This document shows, piece after piece, positions 45,211 to 52,487 of a stretch of DNA of 64,000 bases. Made by a program: the position numbers and the translations under genes. Below the pieces are notes generated by a model. It ran no database searches. It was not told the DNA's origin and saw only the letters and a list, made by a program, of their open reading frames with translations. Positions within the stretch are counted from its first letter, which is position 1; each line of letters starts with the position of its first letter. Source of the stretch: a virus; IMG/VR virus record IMGVR_UViG_3300013099_000017, positions 1-64,000 of that record; one strand, 5' to 3'.

Positions 45211-45666
45211 ATGAAATATGTTAAATTTACCGGAAAATATGCAGAGTTAAATAAACTTGGATATAAATTTCAAAAACTGTATGCCAATAATTATCAACAA
45301 TGGAATAAAAAAGATTATCGTATTTGGCGAAAGGGTTCAGAAGTAACTCATGATGGTTTAGGTCAAATGTTCCCGTCTATTGTGGAAAAATTATTTACAT
45401 TGGATATAAGTAATCTTCCATTTACAGAATCAGAATATATTATAGATTATTTTTTTATGTTCATTTATGTTCATAGAAAAACCAATACATGTATGTTTGA
45501 TAAAACAGATTGGTTTATTGGAATGAAGCGTGAAGTTGAATCTTATCAAGGTGAAGATGAAACCCTGTATTATGATAATCCTTGGAAAAAAGTAATATTA
45601 TCGGAAAGTTCATTAAAACCTTTAATCGAATTATACAATAAGGGTTGGATTGAAATAACTGAGTAA
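45211..45666 (+). CDS. MKYVKFTG paralog pair, member 2
   Basis: 151 residues from ATG 45211 (GTG 45205 and ATG 45208 are also in frame). MKYVKFTGKYAELNKLGYKF, FPSIVEKLFTLDISNLPF and LKPLIELYNKGWIEI match member 1. Unknown function. Ends where a new promoter region begins. Confidence 0.7.
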   Translation: MKYVKFTGKYAELNKLGYKFQKLYANNYQQWNKKDYRIWRKGSEVTHDGLGQMFPSIVEKLFTLDISNLPFTESEYIIDYFFMFIYVHRKTNTCMFDKTDWFIGMKREVESYQGEDETLYYDNPWKKVILSESSLKPLIELYNKGWIEITE

Positions 45667-45715
45667 TATATCCCATTGTGGGTATATAAATATATAATTA
45701 ATTATGTAATACTAT
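45666..45715 (+). promoter_or_regulatory. Promoter with CCCATTGTGGG palindrome (element B)
   Basis: TATCCCATTGTGGGTATA within 45666-45688 is a near-perfect palindrome. The -10 TACTAT is at 45710-45715, exactly 28 bases after the GGG, identical spacing to elements C and E. No -35 consensus is present. Confidence 0.7.
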
Positions 45716-45734
45716 GTGTGTTGATTAAGAAAAA

Positions 45735-45747
45735 CTTCCAAAAGGAA
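45735..45747 (+). promoter_or_regulatory. Shared leader hairpin CTTCCAAAAGGAA
   Basis: TTCC-AAAA-GGAA hairpin containing the GGAA ribosome-binding site of the gene at 45754. The same AACTTCCAAAAGGAAA leader is found before five other early genes (46955, 48615, 50186, 50631, 58037). Confidence 0.7.
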
Positions 45748-45753
45748 AAACAA

Positions 45754-46161
45754 ATGTCGATTTATGTATATTCAGCAACATCAAAAACTTTGCCATTATC
45801 AATTAATGGTGAAATTGTTCAAGCGACATATTACAAATATACCCACAATCAATCATTAGAAAATGATTATAATTGGTTTGGTGAAAAATCTAAGGGGATT
45901 TTTAGTAAAATAAAATATTGGGCTGATCGTGCATTATCAAAGGCAAAAAGAGATAATGTTAAATATGTTATTGTTGGTGATGATGAATATCCTGATTTTC
46001 CACGTTCCGTATTTAAAGTAAGTTATGTTGATGATTTATCTTCCTTTATTTGGGATCATGATCCTAATCATTTACATACCCGTCTTGGTAGTTATCAAAA
46101 ATCGAAAATTGGTAAACGTGTTGTATATTTACCTTTACCTTCATCGAAAGGAAATCATTAA
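45754..46161 (+). CDS. Early protein, unknown function (135 aa)
   Basis: Start ATG 45754 is set by the leader ribosome-binding site. Not recognised. Lysine-rich middle (FSKIKYWADRALSKAKRDNV) and GKRVVYLPLPSSKG near the end. First gene behind palindromic promoter B; overlaps the next start by one base (TAATG). Confidence 0.6.
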   Translation: MSIYVYSATSKTLPLSINGEIVQATYYKYTHNQSLENDYNWFGEKSKGIFSKIKYWADRALSKAKRDNVKYVIVGDDEYPDFPRSVFKVSYVDDLSSFIWDHDPNHLHTRLGSYQKSKIGKRVVYLPLPSSKGNH

Positions 46162-46307
46162 TGAACGTTAGAATTATAAAAATTGGTCAAAATGAATTCA
46201 ATGTGAATATCAAAGATGGTCAAGTTTCAACTGTCTCTACTGATTTGGTAGAGAATCTTACAACTGTTAATGTTAATGCAATTAAAGCTATTGTTGGTTC
46301 AAAATAA
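46161..46307 (+). CDS. Small protein (48 aa)
   Basis: MNVRIIKIGQNEFNVNIKDG start, not recognised. TAATG junctions on both sides, so it belongs to a coupled series. Confidence 0.55.
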   Translation: MNVRIIKIGQNEFNVNIKDGQVSTVSTDLVENLTTVNVNAIKAIVGSK

Positions 46308-46477
46308 TGAAAAAATTTAATGTATCATTCACTTATAGAGAAGAAGATTTTGATGATGTCTATGAAGGTGAAAGTGAAGATGATGTTATTGCTGTTATTG
46401 AGTGGAATTATGAAACGGATTCTTTTTATGATAATCACTATATAAGTAATTTAGAAATTGAGGAAATTGTAGAATGA
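46307..46477 (+). CDS. Small acidic protein (56 aa)
   Basis: Very acidic (REEDFDDVYEGESEDDVIAV), not recognised. TAATG overlap before and ATGA overlap after it. The charge pattern would suit binding to a basic partner, but nothing more can be said. Confidence 0.55.
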   Translation: MKKFNVSFTYREEDFDDVYEGESEDDVIAVIEWNYETDSFYDNHYISNLEIEEIVE

Positions 46478-46893
46478 ATTATTATTCTTTTGTTGTGGAT
46501 ACAGATTCTTATGCTGGAAATTTTGAACGTGAAATGACAGCATATGTTACGGGTGTTCTTGGTGATTGTGAAGTTGGATTAGATGAATCGGTGTTGTTTC
46601 ATGATGAAATGGATTTAGATTTAGATGAATTGATGTATCAAAAACCAAATGAACAAGGTACTCTTAGACCATGTGCGATTGAAAATACAGGGATAGAAAT
46701 ATATGGTGGTGTTGCTATATATTTCTATGAAGATCCATGTGCATATCTTGATATGTTAAAAGAGCGTTCATTGGAATATGCTAAAAAGAATAACATTCAA
46801 ATATTTAGTTTTAGAGTTCAATATATTGAGGAAAGTATCAAAATTACAGAAATTGAATATGAATCATGTAAGGATAAATCATGGAACATTTAA
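46474..46893 (+). CDS. Acidic early protein (139 aa)
   Basis: Not recognised. MNYYSFVVDTDSYAGNFERE start, acidic DEMDLDLDELMYQ in the middle, and YEDPCAYLDMLKERSLEYAK. Similar proteins with an FERE..AYVTG start occur in other T4-like phages, from memory of the family. Ends just before FNR-like box 1. Confidence 0.55.
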   Translation: MNYYSFVVDTDSYAGNFEREMTAYVTGVLGDCEVGLDESVLFHDEMDLDLDELMYQKPNEQGTLRPCAIENTGIEIYGGVAIYFYEDPCAYLDMLKERSLEYAKKNNIQIFSFRVQYIEESIKITEIEYESCKDKSWNI

Positions 46894-46934
46894 TTGATTT
46901 AGATCAATGAAATTATATTCCAATGTGATATAGT
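46894..46934 (+). promoter_or_regulatory. Promoter with FNR-like box 1
   Basis: TTGATTTAGATCAA (46894-46907) fits the FNR/ANR consensus TTGATnnnnATCAA. The -10 TATAGT is at 46929-46934, 21 bases after the box, so the box centre is near -41, the class II activator position. No -35 hexamer. Followed by the shared leader hairpin at 46955-46967. Confidence 0.65.
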
Positions 46935-46973
46935 ATATCTGTAATTAAGAGAAACTTCCAAAAGGAAAATACA

Positions 46974-47339
46974 ATGAGAATGACAGAACAAGTTATTGAT
47001 GATCTGATTGAAAAAATGCCAAGTGGTTCCGGTATTGATTGTGATTATAGTTGGACAAAATCAAATGGTAAATTAATCCTTCATAACTCATTTCATAATA
47101 TGAATGATGATGGTTATTATGATGGTTATTCCGAGTTTAAAGTTCATTTAATTTTGAAAGATGATGGGGAATGGATTTTAGATAAAATTCGTTTTGCCAA
47201 AAGTATTACAGATCCCTCCACTTACAGAAAATATTCAAATTATATATTACTTGATTATCTTTACGATACTTATATATGGAATATTGAAGAACGTAATTTG
47301 AAAGTTGGGGATTTTAATAATGCAATGGTAGATTTCTAA
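46974..47339 (+). CDS. Early protein, unknown function (121 aa)
   Basis: Not recognised. Start set by the shared leader; ATG 46974 is followed by a second ATG two codons on. Contains GYSEFKVHLILKDDGEWILD, a beta pattern, and an aromatic C-terminal half. TAATG overlap with the next gene. Confidence 0.6.
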   Translation: MRMTEQVIDDLIEKMPSGSGIDCDYSWTKSNGKLILHNSFHNMNDDGYYDGYSEFKVHLILKDDGEWILDKIRFAKSITDPSTYRKYSNYILLDYLYDTYIWNIEERNLKVGDFNNAMVDF

Positions 47340-47635
47340 TGATTTTAGATGCTGATTATAATTATGGTGGTTTATTTGATTTTGTTTCTACTGCATTTCC
47401 TGAATATAAGAAAAATTCAAAATGGGGAAAACATAAAAGACGTTATGTTGAAATTTTGGAAATGAAATTCAAACATGATATGAATTTTGAAGAAATTGGT
47501 AATGAATTAATGAATTATCAAACTGGTAAAGTTGGTGTTTCATCAACAGCAGTAAGGGATTTATATAACAAAGCATTACGTTTATTAAAATCAAAAGGCA
47601 CAATACAAGAATTAAACATTGATAATTATATTTAA
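47339..47635 (+). CDS. Small sigma-region-4-like helix-turn-helix protein
   Basis: 98 residues. RYVEILEMKFKHDMNFEEIG, then GVSSTAVRDLYNKALRLLKS, matches the pattern of sigma-70 region 4.2 (R.ILELRF...MTLEEIG....GVS...VR.I...AL..L). The insert between helices is longer than usual. It could bind promoter DNA or RNA polymerase. It is the best visible candidate in this window for a phage transcription regulator besides gp55. Confidence 0.5.
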   Translation: MILDADYNYGGLFDFVSTAFPEYKKNSKWGKHKRRYVEILEMKFKHDMNFEEIGNELMNYQTGKVGVSSTAVRDLYNKALRLLKSKGTIQELNIDNYI

Positions 47636-47647
47636 TTCTGTTATTAT
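47619..47647 (+). promoter_or_regulatory. Sigma-70 promoter
   Basis: TTGATA (47619-47624), 17-base spacer, TATTAT (47642-47647), overlapping the end of the HTH gene. Next gene starts at 47679 after AAAGGAAA. Confidence 0.5.
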
Positions 47648-47678
47648 ATAATCTAACTTATCCATTAAAGGAAACAAA

Positions 47679-48086
47679 ATGTCAAACTTTAAAAAATCTG
47701 ATGCAGTTCAATCATTAAAAAATTTAAAACCATTTGTTCCAGCTTTTCAGTTATCTATTTTAGCAGGACTTATTGATGGTGAAGAAGGTCAATATTTTAT
47801 TGATACTGTTGTTGAATTGGATTATTTAATTCAACAAATGCCAAAAACTTATGAACAGGATGGAAAGGGTGATCAAGCTGTTGCTTATTTACATTATTTC
47901 ATGGGTGGTATGGATTGGTACATTACTGAAAAAGATATGGAAGATGAACAGTTTCAAGCCTTTGGTTTAGCTAATCTTGGTTATGGTGCTGAACTTGGTT
48001 ATATTTCTATTGAAGAACTAAAAGCAAATAATATTGAAATTGATTTACATTTTACACCAACAATGGTTGGCAATTTAAAGAAATAG
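47679..48086 (+). CDS. DUF2958-like protein
   Basis: 135 residues. MPKTYEQDGKGDQAVAYLHY, DWYITEKDME, FQAFGLANLGYGAELGYISI and the following acidic end match the widespread phage/plasmid family of DUF2958 type. Function unknown; the family often sits in antirestriction or conjugation-associated regions. Overlaps the next promoter region. Confidence 0.6.
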   Translation: MSNFKKSDAVQSLKNLKPFVPAFQLSILAGLIDGEEGQYFIDTVVELDYLIQQMPKTYEQDGKGDQAVAYLHYFMGGMDWYITEKDMEDEQFQAFGLANLGYGAELGYISIEELKANNIEIDLHFTPTMVGNLKK

Positions 48087-48095
48087 TGTTATACT
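48067..48095 (+). promoter_or_regulatory. Extended -10 sigma-70 promoter
   Basis: TTGGCA (48067-48072), 17-base spacer ending TGT, TATACT (48090-48095). It overlaps the end of the DUF2958-like gene and lies 33 bases before the gene at 48128. Confidence 0.6.
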
Positions 48096-48127
48096 TGTAT
48101 TTTATCACTTCACAGAAGGAAAACAAA

Positions 48128-48391
48128 ATGTCCGATACTTATGACCAAGCTGAAAAAGCTATGAGAGATTTATTAGATGCTTCTAATGTTATGGGGTCTA
48201 ATGATGATATTGCTCAGGCTATTTCAAACGTGCTATTGAGAGAGCATAGAACGCTACAACAAGCATTTTTTCGTTCCTTTAAACAAGCTATGGATGGTTA
48301 TTCTAAAGGTGGCTCAGATGGTCGGAATGAGGGTGCTATTCAATTAGCAAAAGAAATCCATAACTCTGATGTTTATTTACCATTTGTTTAG
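48128..48391 (+). CDS. Small helical protein (87 aa)
   Basis: Start ATG 48128 after AGAAGGAAAAC. Not recognised. Helical (YDQAEKAMRDLLDASNVMGS) with a central AFFRSFKQAMDGYSKGG and a terminal DVYLPFV. Confidence 0.55.
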   Translation: MSDTYDQAEKAMRDLLDASNVMGSNDDIAQAISNVLLREHRTLQQAFFRSFKQAMDGYSKGGSDGRNEGAIQLAKEIHNSDVYLPFV

Positions 48392-48402
48392 GGAATATGA
48401 TT

Positions 48403-48556
48403 ATGTATATTGTTCGTGATTTGGAAACGGGTCGTTATTTGATTAACCTATGATACAGTTGATGAAATTGAGAAAATTATCTTATCGTGGGATCATACTT
48501 GGCATGATTTTGAAGTTGTTAAATTAATTGTACATTCAAGAACAAACAGATCTTGA
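48403..48556 (+). pseudogene. Frameshifted small gene (YIVRDLETGRY type)
   Basis: Frame 1 gives MYIVRDLETGRYLINL then a stop. One base later a second frame continues YDTVDEIEKIILSWDHTWHD and ends in SRTNRS. Read together they look like one protein of about 50 residues interrupted by a single extra base near 48450. A gene with a similar start and a frameshift at the same point is at 54588. Sequencing error or programmed frameshift are alternatives. Confidence 0.5.
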
Positions 48557-48599
48557 TCTAGATCAATGTAATTTTGGATAAATTTTAATATAATATAAT
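48553..48599 (+). promoter_or_regulatory. Promoter with FNR-like box 2
   Basis: TTGATCTAGATCAA (48553-48566), a perfect palindrome, with TATAAT at 48589-48594 (22 bases after the box, centre about -41.5) and a second TATAAT at 48594-48599. The shared leader hairpin follows at 48615-48627. Confidence 0.7.
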
Positions 48600-48632
48600 C
48601 TGAATTGAGAAAAACTTCCAAAAGGAAATCCA

Positions 48633-48785
48633 ATGAACTTATTTGAATTAGACCAAATCATCAATCAACTGATTGAAGAAAATGATCCAAGTAATAATGA
48701 ATTAATTTCGTTTTATTACAGAAAACGTGATGAACTTGTTGTTGTCCTTTCTAAAAAAATTAATGAGATAATTAAAAATGCCTAA
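48633..48785 (+). CDS. Small protein (50 aa)
   Basis: Helical MNLFELDQIINQLIEEND start, not recognised. The ATG sits behind the shared leader hairpin. Overlaps the next gene by eight bases. Confidence 0.55.
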   Translation: MNLFELDQIINQLIEENDPSNNELISFYYRKRDELVVVLSKKINEIIKNA

Positions 48786-49170
48786 TGTTAATATTACCGT
48801 GTATCATGTGATTGTTGGTGAACTTAATGTTGCCAATTGGAAATTAATTCGTGAATTGGCTTATAAAGCTGAGGACAATAAAAAAAGATTAACTGATATG
48901 TTTATCAATGGTGATTATTTTACTGCCGTTGCAGATATTACTAATTCTACATTAGATGATGCTTATCGTTTAACCAATAGCATCGAAGAAGGTTGGTGGA
49001 AAAATGAAGAAGTTACCCCACTATTTAAAGCAAGTGGTGCAAAGTCAACTGATATCGGTGATATAATGATGGTTGAAATTCCACTTGAAGCAAAAACAGA
49101 AAATGATGCAATCGCTCACTATGAATTATATGTAGTTGCTCCGATTGGTTTTGTTAAAATTGATGGATAA
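48778..49170 (+). CDS. Early protein, unknown function (130 aa)
   Basis: Not recognised. ITVYHVIVGELNVANWKLIR and GDIMMVEIPLEAKTENDAIA suggest an alpha/beta fold; a Trp-rich EEGWWKNEE lies in the middle. Overlaps the 50-aa gene. Confidence 0.55.
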   Translation: MPNVNITVYHVIVGELNVANWKLIRELAYKAEDNKKRLTDMFINGDYFTAVADITNSTLDDAYRLTNSIEEGWWKNEEVTPLFKASGAKSTDIGDIMMVEIPLEAKTENDAIAHYELYVVAPIGFVKIDG

Positions 49171-49175
49171 TAATT

Positions 49176-49352
49176 ATGTTAAGATTAAAAGTTAAAGCAG
49201 AGGGCGATACTGAACAAGATTTGGTTAATGCTCTCGAAGAAGTAATTCGTTTAGTTGAAATTGGCAACCGTGAAGGATTTGATATGAATACTTCCGGTGA
49301 GTTCAATTTTGAACTTGAAGAAGATGATCTATTATATTTTCCGGAAGCATAA
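49176..49352 (+). CDS. Small acidic protein (58 aa)
   Basis: MLRLKVKAEGDTEQDLVNAL start and FNFELEEDDLLYFPEA end; not recognised. No strong ribosome-binding site; four bases after the previous stop. Confidence 0.5.
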   Translation: MLRLKVKAEGDTEQDLVNALEEVIRLVEIGNREGFDMNTSGEFNFELEEDDLLYFPEA

Positions 49353-49359
49353 TGAAAGA

Positions 49360-49390
49360 TTGGTAATTTTATTTAATTGTGTTATACTAT
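49360..49390 (+). promoter_or_regulatory. Weak promoter with TGT-TATACT
   Basis: Extended -10 TGTTATACT (TATACT at 49385-49390) after the 58-aa gene. The best -35, TTGGTA at 49360, has a 19-base spacer. Resembles the promoter at 48067. Confidence 0.35.
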
Positions 49391-49444
49391 GTACATATTA
49401 AGAACGGAAATTAATAAAACATGAAAAGGCTAAAGTTGAATCCT

Positions 49445-49576
49445 ATGAAAAATCCAAGAAACCCATATTACAATCATCCTTTGATGTCTAAGTCTCATGC
49501 TCATGTAAAATCTGAGAAAGCTAAAAGACGTAAAAACAAGGTTGATTTAAATAAATCTGTTGAGCTGGAGAAATAA
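49445..49576 (+). CDS. Small basic protein (about 43 aa)
   Basis: Very basic: MKNPRNPYYNHPLMSKSHAH followed by a KAKRRKNK stretch. An alternative start slightly upstream would add about eight residues; the true N-terminus is uncertain. Resembles short basic phage peptides seen elsewhere in T4-like genomes and the 47-aa protein at 63597. Possible nucleic-acid binder. Confidence 0.5.
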   Translation: MKNPRNPYYNHPLMSKSHAHVKSEKAKRRKNKVDLNKSVELEK

Positions 49577-49577
49577 A

Positions 49578-49907
49578 ATGTTAGAATATGGTGATAGATA
49601 TATCTTAATTGAACATGGTGATGTATTTGCAGGTGGTTGGGATCAATTAATTGATTGTTTTGGAATTGATTCTGAAACACTTGAAGAATTTTGTCGTTTC
49701 CATGATTACACATATACACTCAGTTTATATAATTCTGCCGATAAACTTAATAACGAATTACATAAGTTGTACAAGTATTTGAGCCAACCAAATGAAATTG
49801 TTGATTCCAGCAACAAAGATTATGATGATGGAATTGATACCGGATTTGAACATATTGCTGAAAAACTAAAAGTGATTATTGAAAGTTTTGAAAAGGATAC
49901 TTATTAA
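49578..49907 (+). CDS. Early protein, unknown function (109 aa)
   Basis: Start ATG 49578 with GGAG upstream. Not recognised. GDRYILIEHGDVFAGGWDQL start and DDGIDTGFEHIAEKLKVII near the end; a similar D.GxDxGRE.xAxxL ending is in the 62-aa protein at 51558. Confidence 0.6.
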   Translation: MLEYGDRYILIEHGDVFAGGWDQLIDCFGIDSETLEEFCRFHDYTYTLSLYNSADKLNNELHKLYKYLSQPNEIVDSSNKDYDDGIDTGFEHIAEKLKVIIESFEKDTY

Positions 49908-50099
49908 ATGAATATTGGATCAAAGGTTTTAATTATTGGTGGTAATCATACAGGTGAATTTGGTACATATCTTTATCATAGTCATGATAGTGGTTATTAT
50001 GTGCCATTTGTTCTCTTGCCTGATGATCCTATTGATAAGTATTGTGGTGAACGTTTAAATATGAACTATCGTTGTGTATATGGTCGAGCAAGAAAATGA
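49908..50099 (+). CDS. KOW/SH3-like small protein
   Basis: 63 residues. GSKVLIIGGNHTGEFGTYL has the KOW-type start (G-x-x-V-x-I-x-x-G-x-x-x-G). Such barrels bind RNA, ribosomes or RNA polymerase; this is suggestive only. The next promoter region begins at its stop. Confidence 0.5.
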   Translation: MNIGSKVLIIGGNHTGEFGTYLYHSHDSGYYVPFVLLPDDPIDKYCGERLNMNYRCVYGRARK

Positions 50100-50148
50100 T
50101 ATATCCCATTGTGGGTATATACTCCATTGTTAAATTATGAGATACTAT
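50099..50148 (+). promoter_or_regulatory. Promoter with CCCATTGTGGG palindrome (element C)
   Basis: TATCCCATTGTGGGTATA within 50099-50121; TACTAT at 50143-50148, 28 bases after GGG, the same as B and E. A GC-rich hairpin GGGGAA-AGG-TTCCCC (50160-50174) near the transcript 5' end and the shared leader (50186-50198) follow. Confidence 0.7.
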
Positions 50149-50205
50149 ACTTGTGGTGAGGGGAAAGGTTCCCCAATTAGATAAACTTCCAAAAGGAAAT
50201 TCAAA

Positions 50206-50562
50206 ATGGCTTATATTAGCAACGAAGATGTTAAAGAAATCAGAAACAATATTAAGAAAGCATTTCCAATTAAAGAAGGTTGGAAATTTTCAATCAGAAG
50301 GCTTAATCACAGTGAAGTAAATGTAGCCATTATGCAATCACCAAAATCACACGGCTTTGAAGGTGATGAACAAGTTAATCAATATTATATTGATGAACAT
50401 TATAAAGATTTGCCATTACAAAGAGAAATGTTGTCTAAACTTAATGACATCATTAAAGAAAAATGGTGGGATGAATCAGATTCTCAGAGTGATTATTTCC
50501 ATTGTGCTTATTACTATACAATCCATATCGGTAAATGGAATAAGGATTGTGTTTCTGTTTAA
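50206..50562 (+). CDS. Early protein resembling polyvalent-protein-associated small domains
   Basis: 118 residues. SNEDVKEIRNNIKKAFPIKE, then WKFSIRRLNHSEVNVAIMQS, and a late YYYTIHIGKWNKD resemble a small domain widespread in bacteria and mobile elements (a VxxIRxxLKxxFPxxKFSVR start). Its function is unknown. Expressed from palindromic promoter C. Confidence 0.55.
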   Translation: MAYISNEDVKEIRNNIKKAFPIKEGWKFSIRRLNHSEVNVAIMQSPKSHGFEGDEQVNQYYIDEHYKDLPLQREMLSKLNDIIKEKWWDESDSQSDYFHCAYYYTIHIGKWNKDCVSV

Positions 50563-50603
50563 TTGATCTAGATCAATGTATTTTTTCTCAATCCTGATAT
50601 ACT
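50563..50603 (+). promoter_or_regulatory. Promoter with FNR-like box 3
   Basis: TTGATCTAGATCAA (50563-50576) with TATACT at 50598-50603, 21 bases after the box. Same arrangement as boxes 1 and 2. Shared leader hairpin at 50631-50643. Confidence 0.7.
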
Positions 50604-50649
50604 GTATTTGTGATTGAGAAATAAGATAAACTTCCAAAAGGAAATCAAA

Positions 50650-50919
50650 ATGAGTAATTTTAATTCTTCCGTTATAAAAGAAATCGCTAATTGTACCGAA
50701 TATAATGATCATTGTCGGGCATTGATATTAGCATCCAAAATGTTGGGATATAGCAAACTTGAACAAGTTTTTACAAAAGTTGGCGAAATAGCAAACATTG
50801 AAGGTGGTTATGATTCAAAATTGATGGAATATCGTTATTCCCGATATCAAGAGTTAATGCTTCTTGCAGAAAATGACTTAACTGGTTTACAATTTCAAAA
50901 TCTTTATGGAGCATTTTAA
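50650..50919 (+). CDS. Early helical protein (89 aa)
   Basis: Start ATG 50650 set by the leader. Not recognised. MSNFNSSVIKEIANCTEYND start; helical throughout (GYSKLEQVFTKVGEIANIEG). The next gene follows directly. Confidence 0.55.
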   Translation: MSNFNSSVIKEIANCTEYNDHCRALILASKMLGYSKLEQVFTKVGEIANIEGGYDSKLMEYRYSRYQELMLLAENDLTGLQFQNLYGAF

Positions 50920-51207
50920 ATGTATCAATCCACTATAACCAACACAAGAGATTTGAAAGTTACAATTTCAAAAGATAACGATATTCGGTTTAAAGTTCCG
51001 GAAGATAAACAGGATTTATATGATCTTGATTTAATCGCTGATAAATTGATGGAATATCCTGTTATTGTCGAATCAACATTAACACTCAGGGGTAAATTGG
51101 ACAAACATAAAAAAGTGTCATTAACTACTCAAAATGGTAGTAAAGCAAACAGAAAACGCAATCGTGTTTATACTGTTTTCTTTGAAGATGATGAAATTTA
51201 TGTCTGA
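50920..51207 (+). CDS. Early protein, unknown function (95 aa)
   Basis: Not recognised. Beta-rich first half (TRDLKVTISKDNDIRFKVPE), basic patch SKANRKRNRVYTVFF near the end. Abuts the preceding gene. Confidence 0.55.
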   Translation: MYQSTITNTRDLKVTISKDNDIRFKVPEDKQDLYDLDLIADKLMEYPVIVESTLTLRGKLDKHKKVSLTTQNGSKANRKRNRVYTVFFEDDEIYV

Positions 51208-51222
51208 TAATTTTTTTTAGAT

Positions 51223-51297
51223 ATTGCAATATTAATAACAAAAATTTTACTTGCTTGTACCATTGGTCTAATTGTTATATTATTAGGAGCAAAATAA
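51223..51297 (+). CDS. Possible tiny membrane peptide without canonical start
   Basis: Frame giving IAILITKILLACTIGLIVIL then LGAK, ending TAATG so that its stop overlaps the next start. The only start candidate is ATT 51223. The coupling and the hydrophobic pattern are suggestive, but the missing start makes it doubtful. Confidence 0.22.
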   Translation: MAILITKILLACTIGLIVILLGAK

Positions 51298-51557
51298 TGG
51301 ATTCATATGATAAGTTTTTAAATGATATTGGTTCTTATGATGTTGTTTATCGTGATGTTAAAGTGGAAGATCAAAAGGGTGTTAATGATTACATCAACAT
51401 GATTTTGTTTTTTGAAGAATATGTTAATAGCATAGAAGTTTATACGGATATGTGGTTATCAACTGTCAATGAATGTCTTTATAGCCCAATTTGTGCATAT
51501 GAAGCATGTATTGTTAATGGAAATAAATATTATATAATTATTGGTATTGGAGATTAA
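51297..51557 (+). CDS. Acidic early protein (86 aa)
   Basis: Start ATG 51297 with AGGAG upstream. Not recognised. MDSYDKFLNDIGSYDVVYRD start and a hydrophobic end (YYIIIGIGD). Abuts the next gene. Confidence 0.55.
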   Translation: MDSYDKFLNDIGSYDVVYRDVKVEDQKGVNDYINMILFFEEYVNSIEVYTDMWLSTVNECLYSPICAYEACIVNGNKYYIIIGIGD

Positions 51558-51746
51558 ATGTTAAAACGTGAAGAAAAAGTATTATATGATTTAATGGATA
51601 AGTGGAATACTCCAGGTGCAATGTCATATTCAGCAACAGCAGATTTTGATGAAGGGGTTGATATTGGTCGTGAAAATTGTGCAGATGAATTATTGTATGA
51701 ACTTGAAAAATTAATGAGGATTACTGAAAATGGTAAACTTAAATAG
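51558..51746 (+). CDS. Small acidic protein (62 aa)
   Basis: Not recognised. FDEGVDIGRENCADELLYEL resembles the ending of the protein at 49578 (D-x-G-x-D-x-G), a motif typical of small phage proteins. Overlaps the next gene by 17 bases. Confidence 0.55.
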   Translation: MLKREEKVLYDLMDKWNTPGAMSYSATADFDEGVDIGRENCADELLYELEKLMRITENGKLK

Positions 51747-52281
51747 AAATTTAATAAAATCTCAAAATCTTACAGATACAGATATATTGGAATTAGAACA
51801 ATTACATGAAACCCGTGAAGCTCTATTTCAATTAATGGCAGATTTGGATATTGATGATGATTTGCCATTACTTAGAACATATGTTGTTTTACTTGAATCA
51901 CTTGAATATAACATGCAACGTGTCTGGAAATTTGAACAAAATAAAGACTATCATACATGGTGGTTTAGATCTCCACATTGTACATGTGGTTGTGGAAATC
52001 AATGTAAATTACATTCAGGGTTCGTGAATTCTGAACAAAATTCTGGTCTTATTTCAGCATTAAAAACTTTTCGCAATGAATTTACAAATTTATACAAATT
52101 GGGATTAAGTATTGTTGGTGGTAAACAGATTGAAGATGGATTATATACATCCGAGAAAACCGATCCAGAAAAAAGTTTAGCATTATATAATTCATATTTT
52201 AATGTGGAAGATGGTAAAATTGTTTCCGTTGGTGAAGAACGTGTGCGTGATGGTGGAATATTTTGGATAGCTAATAAATGA
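51730..52281 (+). CDS. Cys-rich early protein (183 aa)
   Basis: Not recognised as a known enzyme. WWFRSPHCTCGCGNQCKLHS at about residues 77-96 is a likely metal-binding cluster. The N-terminal half is helical, and GGIFWIANK closes the protein. ATGA overlap with the next gene. Confidence 0.6.
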   Translation: MVNLNRNLIKSQNLTDTDILELEQLHETREALFQLMADLDIDDDLPLLRTYVVLLESLEYNMQRVWKFEQNKDYHTWWFRSPHCTCGCGNQCKLHSGFVNSEQNSGLISALKTFRNEFTNLYKLGLSIVGGKQIEDGLYTSEKTDPEKSLALYNSYFNVEDGKIVSVGEERVRDGGIFWIANK

Positions 52282-52478
52282 GTTGTGAATTAAATGAAGG
52301 TGTTCCTTGTGAAGATTGTACCCGTGATTATTGTCCGGATATGGTTAATGATGCATTAAGGGTGTGGTATGAGATTCATTCATCAATTGCATATCATGAA
52401 CAAAAAATTGAAAAACTTGAATATGAAAAAGTTGAATGGCTAAAAGAACATAAAGTTTTATTAACTTCATCAATATAG
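52278..52478 (+). CDS. Small Cys-rich protein (66 aa)
   Basis: CEDCTRDYC gives a possible zinc knuckle; a helical charged second half (HEQKIEKLEYEKVEWLKEHK) follows. Unknown function. Coupled to the preceding gene by ATGA. Confidence 0.55.
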   Translation: MSCELNEGVPCEDCTRDYCPDMVNDALRVWYEIHSSIAYHEQKIEKLEYEKVEWLKEHKVLLTSSI

Positions 52479-52487
52479 GAAATTAAA

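Noticed and set aside
45685-45692. TATAAATA next to palindrome element B
   Set aside because: It is formed by the AT-rich arm of the palindrome and is followed by early genes; the TACTAT promoter explains the region better.
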